DNA of 64,000 bases from Trachythela sp. YZ-2020. Its lineage: Eukaryota > Cnidaria > Anthozoa > Malacalcyonacea > Clavulariidae. Shown here in pieces: positions 22,155 to 33,149 of this stretch. The DNA lies in NCBI GenBank assembly GCA_016169945.1, contig JADLSH010000091.1:1674001-1738000 (forward strand), read 5' to 3'. The notes under the pieces were generated by a model that had not been told where the DNA came from, made no database searches, and worked only from the letters and a program-made list of their open reading frames with translations. Every line of letters starts with the position of its first letter. The first letter of the stretch is position 1. Position numbers and translations under genes: made by a program.

Positions 22155-22181
22155 GTTTCGCCCTATATCAGGGCTCATCAG
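22155..22181 (-). ncRNA. Hammerhead-ribozyme-like core
   Basis: On the minus strand CTGATGAG, then CCC-TGATATA-GGG, then CGAAAC: both conserved hammerhead core strands around a perfect stem II. Stem I and III partners and the cleavage site are not evident nearby (GGC then a T run follow). Such cores are known in Penelope-like retroelements; this looks like a relic. Confidence 0.5.
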
Positions 22182-22264
22182 CATGCCTAGGAAACACAAA
22201 TTGCAATATATCAACAGTATATAGAGCAAAGTGGTGATTCCGACATGGACAGCCTTTAGACGGC

Positions 22265-22850
22265 TGTTCAAAGAGCAGACTGGTTTTAAGGCGCCAGAGA
22301 CTCGCCTAGAAGGAGTTTGGTTAGAAAGGGTTGACTGTAAGGGACATTTCATGGACATGAAATTGCTCAATTTTCATGCCATCCCAGTCAATATGCACAC
22401 ACACACACACACACAAACATACAGGGATGAAAGGAGGTGATTAGATATAAATAACTATTAAAATAAGGACAATTTATCTTTCAAAGAGCAGACTGGTTTT
22501 AAGGCGCCAGAGACTCGCCTAGAGGGAGTTTGATTAGAAAGGGTTGACTATATGGGACATTTCATGGACATGAAATTGCTCAATTTTCATGCCATCCCAG
22601 TCAATATGCACACACAAACATACAGGGATGAAAGGAGGTGATTAGATATAAATAACTAAAATAAGGACAATTTATCTTTCAAAGAGCAGACTGGTTTTAA
22701 GGCGCCAGAGACTCGCCTAGAGGAGTTTGTTTAGAAAAGGTTGACTGTATGGGACATTTCATGGACATGAAATTGCTCAATTTTCATGCCATCCCAGTCA
22801 ATATGCACACACACAAACATACACATACAGGGATGAAAGTAGATTATTAA
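22265..22850. repeat. ~195-bp tandem repeat, three copies
   Basis: Three copies begin at the CAAAGAGCAGACTGGTTTTA blocks at about 22268, 22481 and 22678. Each includes GGCGCCAGAGACTCGCCTAG, CATTTCATGGACATGAAAT and a (CA)n run. All are inside the hAT element. Confidence 0.9.
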
Positions 22851-23064
22851 AGTTATTAAGAACAAATTAAAAAGACATGTTAGCCAGGTTTTATAATTAG
22901 TAGACAACATTTAATAATACTTTTAGAAATATTTTGTTAATTGCAAAAGGTTAAGAAAGAATGAAAGATGTCATAGTATCACCGTGTTTTATTATGTTTA
23001 TGTTGTTGTGCCCAGTTACTGCATACTGTACACTTTGTGTTTACTGTACGCGTTGTGCCCAGTT

Positions 23065-23224
23065 TATACTGTACACTTATAGTGTTTGACGGTTATGACG
23101 TCAACATCAAGGTAGACAAGCTACTGTATTTGCCTTTGGTCTACTATACTGTACACTTATAGTGTTTGACGGTTATGACGTCAACATCAAGGTAGACAAG
23201 CTACTGTATTTGCCTTTGGTCTAC
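23065..23224. repeat. Perfect 80-bp tandem duplication with CRE palindrome
   Basis: 23065-23144 and 23145-23224 are identical. Each holds TGACGTCA (23096-23103, 23176-23183), the cAMP-response/ATF consensus, which may or may not be used. Confidence 0.95.
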
Positions 23225-23612
23225 TACTATTTGCCCTACCAATTTTCGGAGCAACATTATGTTTTATTACTTTTATAGTTTTGAGTTACACATAAGCTCA
23301 CGGCAAAGATAACCACAGTATGCAATATTTTGTTGCATTGCAAAATGTAAGAAAGATAGAATTATGTAACAATGGCACAATATATTACAGTGTGCAGCAA
23401 GTTAAGAAAGCATATAATGCTCACAATATAACGGTAATGATACTGACATACTGTGTATTACGGAAATACGATAACAGAAATACTACAGAGGATTCCGTGT
23501 TACGCTGTGTTAGATAGAGATACATGTAGATATGAATTGAGTTGAATATAACTACGAGTTTAGGCAAATGCTTAGATAGACTAAAATAGTGCTAACAAAC
23601 AGAACTACACTC

Positions 23613-24300
23613 TTAACTAAATTTCAACCTTGTGTTTCCAACGGAAAACCTATCTATAACTTTTCCGATATCTGGAACAATCTCCTGGTGAATCTTCATC
23701 AAAGCGAGACCATTCAGGCGTTCTTCAACCATGGTACTGCGCTTGTAGTCTTTGAGTATTCTAAGGGCAGAAATGGACCGTTCACATTCACAAGAAGTGA
23801 TGGGAAGAGTTCCTAGAATTCGAAGTAAAACTTTAATATTCTCAAAACCATCAAAACTGATAGCTTTCAACGTCAATACAATATTAGACGGGAGAGGTCC
23901 CTCAAACGTCTCCCAATAGGTGTTCCACAACGAAAGCTCAGCATCTAAAGCTAAGGGGTTGGGTAGATCATCACTGTAAAAAGCAGATACGGTCTTAAAC
24001 TCCTCTTTCCAATCAATTCCCTTGTTAATTAAAGACATCATCTTTGTGGGCACAATACTTAATCCTTTATAGACATTAACACTATCAATGTCAAAACGTG
24101 TCTGTAAAGATAAATTAAAATGGTCAATCAAAGGAATGGTAATAGTACGTTTATAATATTCTGAAATAGACGTAAAAGGGTGATTAGCTCTCTTAGTCTG
24201 TCTGCCCACAGTCCTTGGCTTTGACTCATCAATGTCAAGCTCATTTGCTACAGTAAGACTATCTGGGTATAAAGAAGGCATCCTGAATTCAGTGTTGATG
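23613..24300 (-). pseudogene. hAT transposase remnant, C-terminal part
   Basis: About 225 codons. The frame shows an SEYYKRTITIPLIDHF segment, then LRILGTLPITSCECERSISA and RLNGLALMKIHQE. This is the hAT dimerisation domain as found in the THAP/ZMYM-type (P-instability-like) group, where S-C-E-R-S-F/I-S-A-L-R precedes an R-L-x-x-L-A-L segment. The N-terminal DNA-binding and catalytic parts are missing: the frame runs at 24300-24340 into a Kelch fragment on the opposite strand. Being inside hAT termini, it probably descends from the element's own transposase. Confidence 0.75.
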
Positions 24301-24319
24301 TACGACATCACCAAAAACT

Positions 24320-24678
24320 GTTGTCTGACATTGGCACCCCTCCCATTTCCTGTACGTCTGATGGCAACTGTTGCTTGGAAGGACAACATTATCATCATTG
24401 GAGGAGAAGACAAGAATGGCAACATCCTAAACACGGTTGTGAGTTATAATGTAACTGTGAAGAATATCAAAATGCTGCCTGCCATGAAATGCAACAGAAG
24501 AGAGTGTACAGCTGTTTTGAGTGGGAATGTATTTGTTGTGATGGGAGGATGGGACGGCAACGAAGCAACAAATTCTGTGGAATGTTTTGATTTAACCGCA
24601 AATGTATGGGTAGACCTCCCTCCAATGATGGAAAAACGGTGTGGAGCACCAGGTGTTTGCAAACCTTTTATATCTTAG
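24320..24678 (+). pseudogene. Kelch-repeat fragment
   Basis: Plus-strand frame of about 115 residues with two Kelch blades: an IIIIGGEDKNGNILNTV segment followed by LPAMKCNRRE, then VFVVMGGWDGNEATNSVE followed by W and LPPMMEKR. The double Gly after hydrophobic residues and the spaced Trp are the family hallmarks. Full Kelch proteins have five to seven blades and often BTB/BACK domains, all absent here. It ends at TAG, 24676-24678. It abuts the antisense hAT transposase remnant and lies inside the element, so it looks like a captured piece of a host Kelch-type gene. Confidence 0.75.
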
Positions 24679-24929
24679 GTAGCCACATTATCCAGTTATA
24701 TATACCAGTTCGTAGTTTCGACTGCCTATCCAAATGCAGGGATTTATACTGTTGTACCCACCCCCCATACTGAGGGGTTAGCCGTGAGACCACACTTCAC
24801 AGTAATTAAAAAACTCAATCTTCTTCTGAAAAACGATAGGCGACTAAAGGCGCTGTTACACGGTGCAATTTTTTGCAACTTGTCTCGCAACGCCGTAGAA
24901 AGACAAGTTGCACGAGCCATTGCAAGAGG

Positions 24930-25947
24930 TTATACAAGGTAGTAGGAAAAAATATTTCTACTTAAAACAGAAGAGAGACCTAAAATACAAAGAAATGATG
25001 ACCATTTTGTATCTGTACAATTTAAAATGGCCTCCTGTTTTACCAAGTCATCCTTGGTCAAACCTGTGTCAAGGCATGCGAGAGAGACAGACAAAGGTAA
25101 AAGATTATTAATACTTTTACCAAAGCATTCATTATGATCATTCACAGCCGACAAAAAGCATGGGTGTTGAGAATAAAAATTAGCATTAATGAAAAGCTCA
25201 AGTGAGGTTAACATTCTCAAATCATTCACAAACTTGTTGCTGCCTACCAGTGCCAATGATGCAGAGCTATATAAGCAATTGCCAGAAATTTCAGATCTAT
25301 ACAAAATAAAGATATTTACTATTAATATAGTTAATATAGTTCATCCGATCAGAACTATAAATCATTAATACACCAGGCCATGTCACAGAATAAATCTTTA
25401 TTCTATGGCCATGTGGACCATGTGGTGACAACAAATAAAACAACATGCAGGGCCAGCTAGCAGCTATGAACACGGTTCATATATATAGTATTATTTTACA
25501 CCGCAACAAAGCTTTAATACATACTTTATATAGAAAATAGAAATAAATGTCTTGATTGAAGACGACGCGACGACAGAGTATAAACAATATGCTAATATCA
25601 TTAATATATCAATAGGATTAAAATATGAATGCATAAGTAACCTTTATTTGACAAAGAAACACACGCAACATTATGCAAATGTTAGGAATATATCTTTACC
25701 TTATTGCCGTACAACACTTTCGTCTGCCATCAATTGTTCCTTCACGTGCATGCTGCGGGAGAAACTTCTCAGCACCGAAATTTCTAGCGAGGCTAGAATT
25801 TGTGCTGTTTATCGCATCCAATAGATGAGCCGCAGACATCGTTGTTATGCTATTCAAAGCGTCGATTCGCTTGATCAGATGCCCGTAAATCTCGTTAAGA
25901 CTTTCGAGATCGTTCTTCCGAAATCCTGCGATGATATTCTCGCGCAT
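24930..25947 (-). CDS. OTU-like protein carried in the hAT element
   Basis: Exon 1 (25947-25700) starts with ATG at 25947 and ends at AAG|GTAAAG. Exon 2 (25296-24930) follows TTTTGTATAG, and the phases join (AG|A). The N-terminal exon is helical and polar (NDLESLNEIYGHLIKRIDAL). Exon 2 opens with ISGNCLYSSASLALVG, close to the catalytic D-G-N-C-L-F/Y start of OTU-fold cysteine proteases, but with Ser for Asp before the G. It goes on with LRMLTSLELFINANFY and ends TKWSSFLCILGLSSVL. This kind of protein is common in cnidarian repeats. No catalytic His was identified, so I do not claim protease activity. The frame may continue past the CTT|GTATAA. Confidence 0.55.
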
Positions 25948-26029
25948 TGTCGATACACTGTATTATAATCGCTTGAAAATTGAAGCTAGCAATACAGAAT
26001 ATCGAGCAGAAGGCTAGTCAGCTCGAAAC

Positions 26030-26320
26030 CTGACGTATTTATACCCCACGCTGCGACTGGTCAAAAATTGCGTCATGACCGGTCAAAAATCTAGCCATGG
26101 ATAAGGATGGATAATTTTTTTTGAATCATCCAATCGAATGCTCGCATTCGAGCTCCTGAACTTCACAAACCGGTCAGGCCGCCCCACAGATCGGTCAAAA
26201 TGGCGAATCTCCATGGAGATGACCCCAAATAGGCATATTGACCAATCAGATTGCTAGAATTTGACCGGAGACCGGTCAAAACTCATGGGTAAGACAGCTG
26301 ATCGGTCATTGGATTGGATT
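26030..26320. promoter_or_regulatory. Subterminal GACCGGTC motif cluster of the hAT element
   Basis: At least eight copies of CCGGTCAAAA/GATCGGTC-type motifs in both orientations within 300 bp. They are likely transposase-binding sites, and also sit upstream of the OTU-like gene. Confidence 0.5.
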
Positions 26321-26954
26321 GCTTTACCAAAACTGCGCCACTGAACGAATTTAATTAACTGGACTAGAATTCCAATATTAATAACTATTATATTTATATA
26401 TGCCGCTGCACGAAAGGTATTTAACTGGATTAACTTAGAATATTAATTATCTGCGCAATTTTTACATGAGTCGCGTGACCGGTTTGACCACCCCTAGATC
26501 CGCCCCTGATTATCCTTTCGCCTGATTTAGATTCATAATATTTCAAAGCAGGTATTGGTATTATTCATTATGTAAACAAAACAAGGTTGACAATGATCAT
26601 ATTAATAAATGCATAAAATTCAAGGCTTCGACTTTGCTCAAAACATAAATATGAAAATACGCAACTTTCACAGTTCCAAAAATCAGTGATACACTTGGTA
26701 CATTGAACTAATGCCCTGAACTTTAATTTTTCAAAATAAATAGTTATCTTACCTTAACAATCTTCGAAAAGAAACTTTTGTAAAGTGTTCTATAAAGCTT
26801 GCAGTAAAACTTTTCTTCTATCATCAATGGCGTCGGAGATCATGAAATATGAATACCGCATTTCCATATATGGTCTCATTAAAAATCAAGTTCCACCCAA
26901 CTTATGGTCTCAATCAAAATGCCGATGACATAGCGGCTACTGTTCCAGTAGACG

Positions 26955-27190
26955 CAAAAATTAAGCTACAAAGTCCGCATATACCACAACAAACCACAAA
27001 GTTTGCATACCACAACAAGCCACAATTTCCGCATACCACTATAATTAAGCCACAAAGTCCGCATACCACACCAATTAAGTCACTAAGTCCGCATACCACA
27101 ACAAACCACAAAGTCTGCATACCGCAACAATTATAGGTCACTAAGTCCGCATACCAAAACAAATCACAAAGTCTGCATATACCGTAACAA
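26955..27190. repeat. Minisatellite, second array of the CCACAAAGTCCGCATA unit
   Basis: Eight to nine units related to those at 20258-20395. Phase and variants differ, for example CACTAAGTCCGCATA. Confidence 0.85.
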
Positions 27191-27529
27191 GCAAAACTAA
27201 TGTGTTTAGGTCAATTAGGTAGCATAAAACAGCTTACCTGTCGTCCTGTAAGGCATGCAGGCATGACGCATATACGGTGTTAGCTATAAAATTAAGAATA
27301 CTATATTGATTACTGTTGCTCGGTTTGACAGTCAGCAACTGCTATAAGGCTGAAAAAGGCCAGCACGTCGAACGAAAACGACCTATATGAACATGTTGTT
27401 TAAAAAGCAAAGAGTTGGTTATATCAGTTTAAAGCTCACTGCTATATACTCCTCGATGAATTGCCTCAATGCACGCAGGAAAACATTTTGGCATTTACAT
27501 AAGCTTTTTTCTGACTTATTTGTATAGGT

Positions 27530-27668
27530 AATAGCATGGTTTCGAGTGCAATTTGGATATAACATGCACGAGTGAGTTTTTCAAATACCTAAAAAATAGC
27601 ACGAGTGCGAAGGACGAGTGCATGTTATATCAAATTTCACGAGAAATCATGCTATTACTTAGTAAGTA
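27530..27668. repeat. Hairpin MITE (TAATAGCATG termini)
   Basis: GGTAATAGCATGGTTTCGAG at the left and the inverse CACGAGAAATCATGCTATTA at the right. Inner pairs are ATATAACATGCACGAGTG and its inverse. The loop holds CTAAAAAATAGCACGAGTGC. Confidence 0.75.
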
Positions 27669-28182
27669 ATATACATAAAACTGTTCGAGAGAACTATAGT
27701 CAATAAGCAAGCGAGGGGTCTTGCGTATACGTATATTTATACCAGTATTAGTCATAATGATATGGATCTAATCGTGCGTATTAGATCGAAGCTCCTATAT
27801 AGATTGAAGCTCCTTTGGATGGGAATTGTCGGGACATGAACCTATCAACAATCAAGAGTAAATGACTTGCAGAAGATCTTACAATAGGTCCGTCGGTTCG
27901 CAGCTGCATGTACAAAAACAGTTTGTTTTGAAGATGCCGAATTAAACTTAAATGAAGTAGTTTGGTACCGCTTACCGCTACCGGCAGTCTTAGACAATAT
28001 TCTTGGTCTTAAAAAAGATCATTTCGCTGATGCACCAATGGTGCTGGCTATTATTTTCCAAAATGATCATCATTTATATTTTCAGTTTTCTGCCTTACTG
28101 TTTTAAAATGCTGCATGGGATTTTGAAAATGATGATGATAAGGTTGTTTAACACGTTGCATGGTTTTCTATAATTATTTTAC

Positions 28183-28408
28183 CTTTATTGACACAGACTT
28201 CTGTTTTGTTTAGTTTTTCTTTTATTTGGACTATTTCAGCATTTACTCGTGTAATCTCATCTTTCATCTCTGACAACAAAGCTTTTATTTCCTGCATTAA
28301 GCCTGGTTTAACGGCACATTTCTCAGTCGTAGTATTTTTCCTTGTTAAGCAGATTTCTTCCTTTTCTTTGAGGGAGATTTCAAAAGCATTGATGCTGAAA
28401 TGTGAGAA
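28183..28408 (-). CDS. Coiled-coil exon, probably of a secreted protein
   Basis: The exon follows a strong TTCTCACATTTCAG acceptor and ends at AAAG|GTAAAA, in one open frame of 75 codons. It encodes a Lys/Glu-rich segment with spaced Cys, then LMQEIKALLSEMKDEITRV and IVQIKEKLNKTE, with heptad-like hydrophobic spacing. Such coiled coils commonly precede fibrinogen-like or lectin domains in anthozoan secreted proteins, and the fibrinogen-like exons lie 10 kb downstream on the same strand. The phases (1 against 2) do not join directly, so an exon is missing between them or they are separate genes. Confidence 0.5.
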
Positions 28409-28429
28409 CTTAATATGAGGCATACTCCC

Positions 28430-29170
28430 AAATAGAGTTCATTTTGCAAGTTATAACCAGAAAATCCATTAGGAAGTATTCGCGGTGACGTTATTGGGAC
28501 TACGATTACGTATATATAGCAAGACAAACAAATTTCTACACTCAGGATAAAAACGTAAACGAAATGAACTGGGTTTTATCAATTGGAAAAAAACCGAGTG
28601 GCTTGCTGTCAGTGGCTTGCATTGTTTTCAATATTAAACGTTTACGCTATATAATCAGTAGACAGTAGTCTCTTATGAAAGTAGGTTTATAAACATTTGA
28701 TATATATAAAACCCAAGTTAATTTTTGACTGATCCGTCGTTGTATTGCCGGAGTTAATGGAAATACGACAGCTTATTTTAACAAGCATGCATGCACGCAA
28801 ACTTACGAAATATAGTTGAACTACGGGCCAAGCATGTGAACAATGCAATGTATACAATTCAAATTATATCAGTATTACTTACCATTTAAGATACATCCAA
28901 ATCAAAGCAAAGGCAAAAATAATTTTAGCTCTCTTCATGGTGAAAATCAAATTATGACTGACTGTTATTTTACATTACGTGTAAATATAAAAATCGACAC
29001 CGGACGTTCTGATCATCTTCCTTCAGCAAATTATTAGTAATTTTCAATTGTAATTAAAATGAGTTTAATGCGTGAATGCAGTCGTTTATGAAAAATACCT
29101 GCCGTGCTTTTTACAAAGTATTGATTAAAAACGTATAATGAGAATATTCCTCAAATTTAATTTGTTTTGA
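28430..29170. other. No gene recognised
   Basis: AT-rich, presumably intronic or intergenic. No repeat or exon signal was found. Confidence 0.4.
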
Positions 29171-30859
29171 AATAAAAGGTTTGTCACACATTCCTCTTAA
29201 ATATTAACTAGCACTCAGTTATAATTGCATGAGGTCAACATTCACAAGTGCGTTCAAATTGCTTTGTCGTTCATGTGAATAAAAGTCTTTATCTGCATTA
29301 CACTATTTTGTACGTGAGTGAAATTTTACGGATATCAACACATTATTATGCAAGACATTTGCAAAAGTTCAACATTGAAAAATGGTTCATGCAAAATATC
29401 AATATGGTTAAAATTTATTGAGTTGAATTAGGATGCATACAAATTTGTCAATATAAGAAATTTTAAGTATAATATTCGAATGAGAAAGGTAGATTAGGCG
29501 AAACAAAGTAAAAGTATTAAGAAAAACAACTTGAGAGCAAGAGTAAATATTAAAGAATTATGCAAAAAGGCGGAATTACTTCAAACAAATTATCATTGCA
29601 TATATTGGATATTGCTGTGTAAAACGAACGTTAACGCAGTAATAACTTATTGCACAAATGGATATAATCACAACCCAGCTAGCACAATTACGTTGTAGGA
29701 ACGCTGTCTGAACGTTCGTCTAATATTGTGAAAACGTTGGCCATGAACGTCCTGGTAACATGAATTTGTTGACTCCAGGGAACGTCGTTGGTATATGATA
29801 TTGCTACAACTTCGCTACAAATTTTGTGCTTTTGTTTGCTATAATAGGGATTATATATTTTAAGGTGCAATTATAACCAATTTGTGCAGTGATAAATGAG
29901 ATTTGTGCAGTCGTAAACGCAATATTGTGCAGTAATAAATTATTCTTTTAGTAATTAGATTTAATGGTGATTAGTGAAAGGATCACTAATCACTCATCAG
30001 AAATTATGTACAAAATCACAATAACTGTTTATATTGCCTACCATTTAGAATACATACTTTGAGTACGAGATTGAAAATATACACAAATAAGAGGATAAAA
30101 GGACAGTTAATTTAAAAGGACTCTTATTAAAAGGACTTTTAGTTAAAAGGAGGGGTGTCGGGGCCATTAGGAAACCGCAAAACTACACAAAAAATTATCC
30201 AAAACCGCAAAATAGCAATAAATATTGATAAAACCTAATACACAACCAGACGTTATTTAGATTTGTCACACATTCCTCTCAGATAACGTCTTATCACTCA
30301 GGTCGCATAATTGATGTGAATAAAAAGTCTTTCTCTTCATTATATTTGTATATACGTGCGTGAAATATCAGATAGACATTATTATGCAAGATATTTGCCA
30401 AAGTTCAACATTCCAGAGGTTCATTCCAAAGCATGTTCAAAATATAGATTGAGTTAAATCCGGACGATACAAATTTGTCAGAAGAAATTTTAAGTATAAT
30501 ACTTTAATAGAAAGGTATATTCCAAACTCTGAGACAAGTTAAGCGAAACAAAGTAAAAGTAAGAAAAACAATTTGAAAGCAACTGAGCAAGAGTAAATAG
30601 GAAATTATGCAAAACTGAGGAACAGTTCAATTTTAGTCATGATCCTGTCCGTGACGGAGAGTTGTTAATCCTACTCAGTCTCAGACTCCGAGACTAAGTG
30701 AAATAGCATGCAAGCGAAATAAATTATGTTTTAGAAATAGAAATTTCAATAAACCAACAACAAATTTCAATAAATAGATCCAAAATTGGATTTCAGTAGC
30801 AGTGACAGTGCAATATATTGTGATTACTTCCATTTGTGCAGTAAGTTATTATTACTGAC

Positions 30860-31137
30860 CAAATCTCAAGAGACTCAGATCCTCTATATCCATAACAACG
30901 AAGTGTTTTTAAGGATGCATTGTTCCAAGTAAAAAGGAAAAGTCCAGTTGTGCACACCGGGATACCAGACAGAGTGGCCGACCCTCTTATGAAACTAGTG
31001 ATTCCAAGATGATAAGAATTTCTAGAATCAGCACACAAATATGTTCGCTTACATGTGATGCTATTACCACAATTTAGCTTTACCGGAATGTAATTGTGGG
31101 GCTGCTGCATGAAGAGAAGCACTTTCAATTTCAAATA
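30860..31137 (-). CDS. Possible exon of unknown protein, in a repeated unit
   Basis: Open frame of about 90 codons with PHNYIPVKLNCG, CKRTYLCADSR and TLRCYGYRGSESLEIW segments and at least five Cys. The paralogous copy at 33990-34230 keeps PHNYIPVKLN and CKRTF but then breaks by stop and frame change. Two copies, one of them open, suggest that the unit once held a coding exon. I do not recognise the family. It may simply be part of the repeat. Confidence 0.3.
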
Positions 31138-31621
31138 TTGCGCTTTTTAGGTGAGGCTAATATGAAATTTCCTAATAATTGGCTGAAAATATTTTCTTTG
31201 TCGTCGATAATTATATACTTCGAGATTTAATTGTGCCAGCTAAAAATATCTTGTGTAGAAGATATTGCAAGCTGTCATCTTCAAAAGCAAGAGCATTAAT
31301 TTACAGATAGTTAAAAATACTTCTTGAAAAGAAATATATACATTAAAGTCTAGAACTAGAGTATGCCACTGAACGTAGATACTCAATAACATGCAGTGTT
31401 TAAAACATCTGACATCTCGCCAAGTTTAAAAAATTATTTCTAAAATTTTCATGTAGTTGAGTACTGCACTGGTTTGCACTGAAGAACTACAGAGCTACTC
31501 AGTGTCCCATTCCTGTTTAACATGCCGCTAAATTTAGATTTCACTCCGCCTTTTAGCTCATCTTATGCAGTGATAATCCGTTAAAATGACAACATTATAG
31601 TACAAATAATTATACAATTTG

Positions 31622-33149
31622 ATTGCTCATTGAATGAATGAATGAATGAATGAACAACTTTATTTAAAGAGGGTAAAATAACACATGACAGCAATACAGC
31701 TGAAAAACCTGTGGCCCTCATACAATACTGTATATACAAAGTTATATATTATATCTACTTTAAAACGATAAAGCTATTTAGAAAGAGAACTATAGAAGAG
31801 ATCTTAGGATTATATATATACATATCTACAATTTACTGAAGCTTTACTGATCACATTAACTGTTCAAATCGATCAATACCCTTATATGAGTCCAGGAAGT
31901 GGTTTTTAAGGGCAAACTTAAAAGAAGTAACGTTAGATTTTCTCTTGATCTCTTTGGGGAGATTGTTCCATATCTTAATGCTACTGACTGTTACAGATTT
32001 CCCTCCCTCAGTTACATAATTAAATTTAGGACAAACTAAATTGTATTCACCATGTCGAGTTTGTCTACCGTTTATATCATTGTTTGTTCTAAATAAATTC
32101 TTGATATACTGCGGAGCCTGACCATGCAGGCTCTTATAGACTATAGTACATTTATTAATTTTCACTTCGTCATAGAAAGGGATCCAGTTCAGTTTATTAA
32201 AATTGACCGTTGACCTGGAGGAGGTATCTGTTCCTAGAATTATACGTGCTACTCTTTTTTGTAATTTGAAGACTCGAAGAATATCACTTTGCGAGCAGCA
32301 ACTCCAAATTGAACTACCATACATCATAACCGGCTTGATGATAGCATTATAAAATAGCTTTCGTTCAAGCAGTGGCAAATATCCTCTAATTTTTCTCAGG
32401 AGACCGATTTTTTGACTGAGCTTTTTACAAAGTTTGTTTACATGCTCTTTGAAAGCTAGATCTTCGTCAATGATTACGCCAAGTAATTTTTGTGAGGAGA
32501 CCGATTCAATATTTGCACCATTTGCAGTAAGAGATAGAGAAGGAGTTTGTAGGCGAGATTTAAGGCGTTTACCGGTAACCAGAATTGATTTAGTTTTGGC
32601 AGCATTAAGTACCATTCGATTTTGGTCTGACCACTGGCATAGTTTGTCTATATCCTTTTGTAGGCTAACTTGTAATTCGGTCGACGCAACTGAGAAGTGG
32701 GAACTAGAGGAGAAAGTGGTGTCGTCTGCATATGCATCAACAGTAGAGTTTGGGATGGTTGATGGCAAATCATTTATAAATGCAAGAAAGAGAAGAGGGC
32801 CAACATTAACATTAACATTTAACATTAAACATTAAACAAACATTAAACATTTGTGACGTACATTAATGTACAGTTTATTTGGGTTATTTTGATGTTCGTT
32901 TACCTTTGATTTAAAATAGTTTTTCTTTTTATTACGGATTAACTGTGTTACTTTGTTTTTTGCCAGTCTAAATACTGACCAGTCATTTGTGACGTGCATT
33001 AATGAATACAGTTGACTTAATGTTTCAAAATGTTTGAGCAAATGCATGTTGTAAATGTTGACATGTTGTAAAAGCGTTTTGGTCATTAAGATCCACAATC
33101 CAATGAATTTAAGCTTCATTAAGTCAATATTTACCCTTAAATCACGCAT
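31622..33149 (-). mobile_element. LINE, 3' part with internal deletion (CR1/L2-like)
   Basis: Minus strand. A linker segment (33005-32860; RLAKNKVTQLIRNKKKNYFK) is followed, after loss of the reverse-transcriptase fingers, by a 320-codon frame (32800-31851). That frame has GPLLFLAFINDLP, the YADD catalytic box in DAYADDTTFSS, and a thumb/C-terminal region ending KNHFLDSY. The 3' end is a (ATTC)n tail at 31633-31660. The deletion junction (32810-32860) is filled with ACATTAA repeats. It cannot be active. Confidence 0.85.

Larger units (their letters stand above)
21992..26508. mobile_element. hAT transposon, 4.5 kb, with gene cargo
   Basis: The terminal inverted repeat CAGGGGCGGATCTAGG is exact at both ends, and a perfect 8-bp target duplication ATTATCCT lies at 21984-21991 and 26509-26516. 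Both are textbook hAT signs. The right 500 bp carry many GACCGGTC/CCGGTCAAAA motifs, likely subterminal transposase sites. Inside lie a hammerhead-like motif, two tandem arrays, an hAT transposase remnant, a Kelch fragment and an OTU-like gene. Confidence 0.9.
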
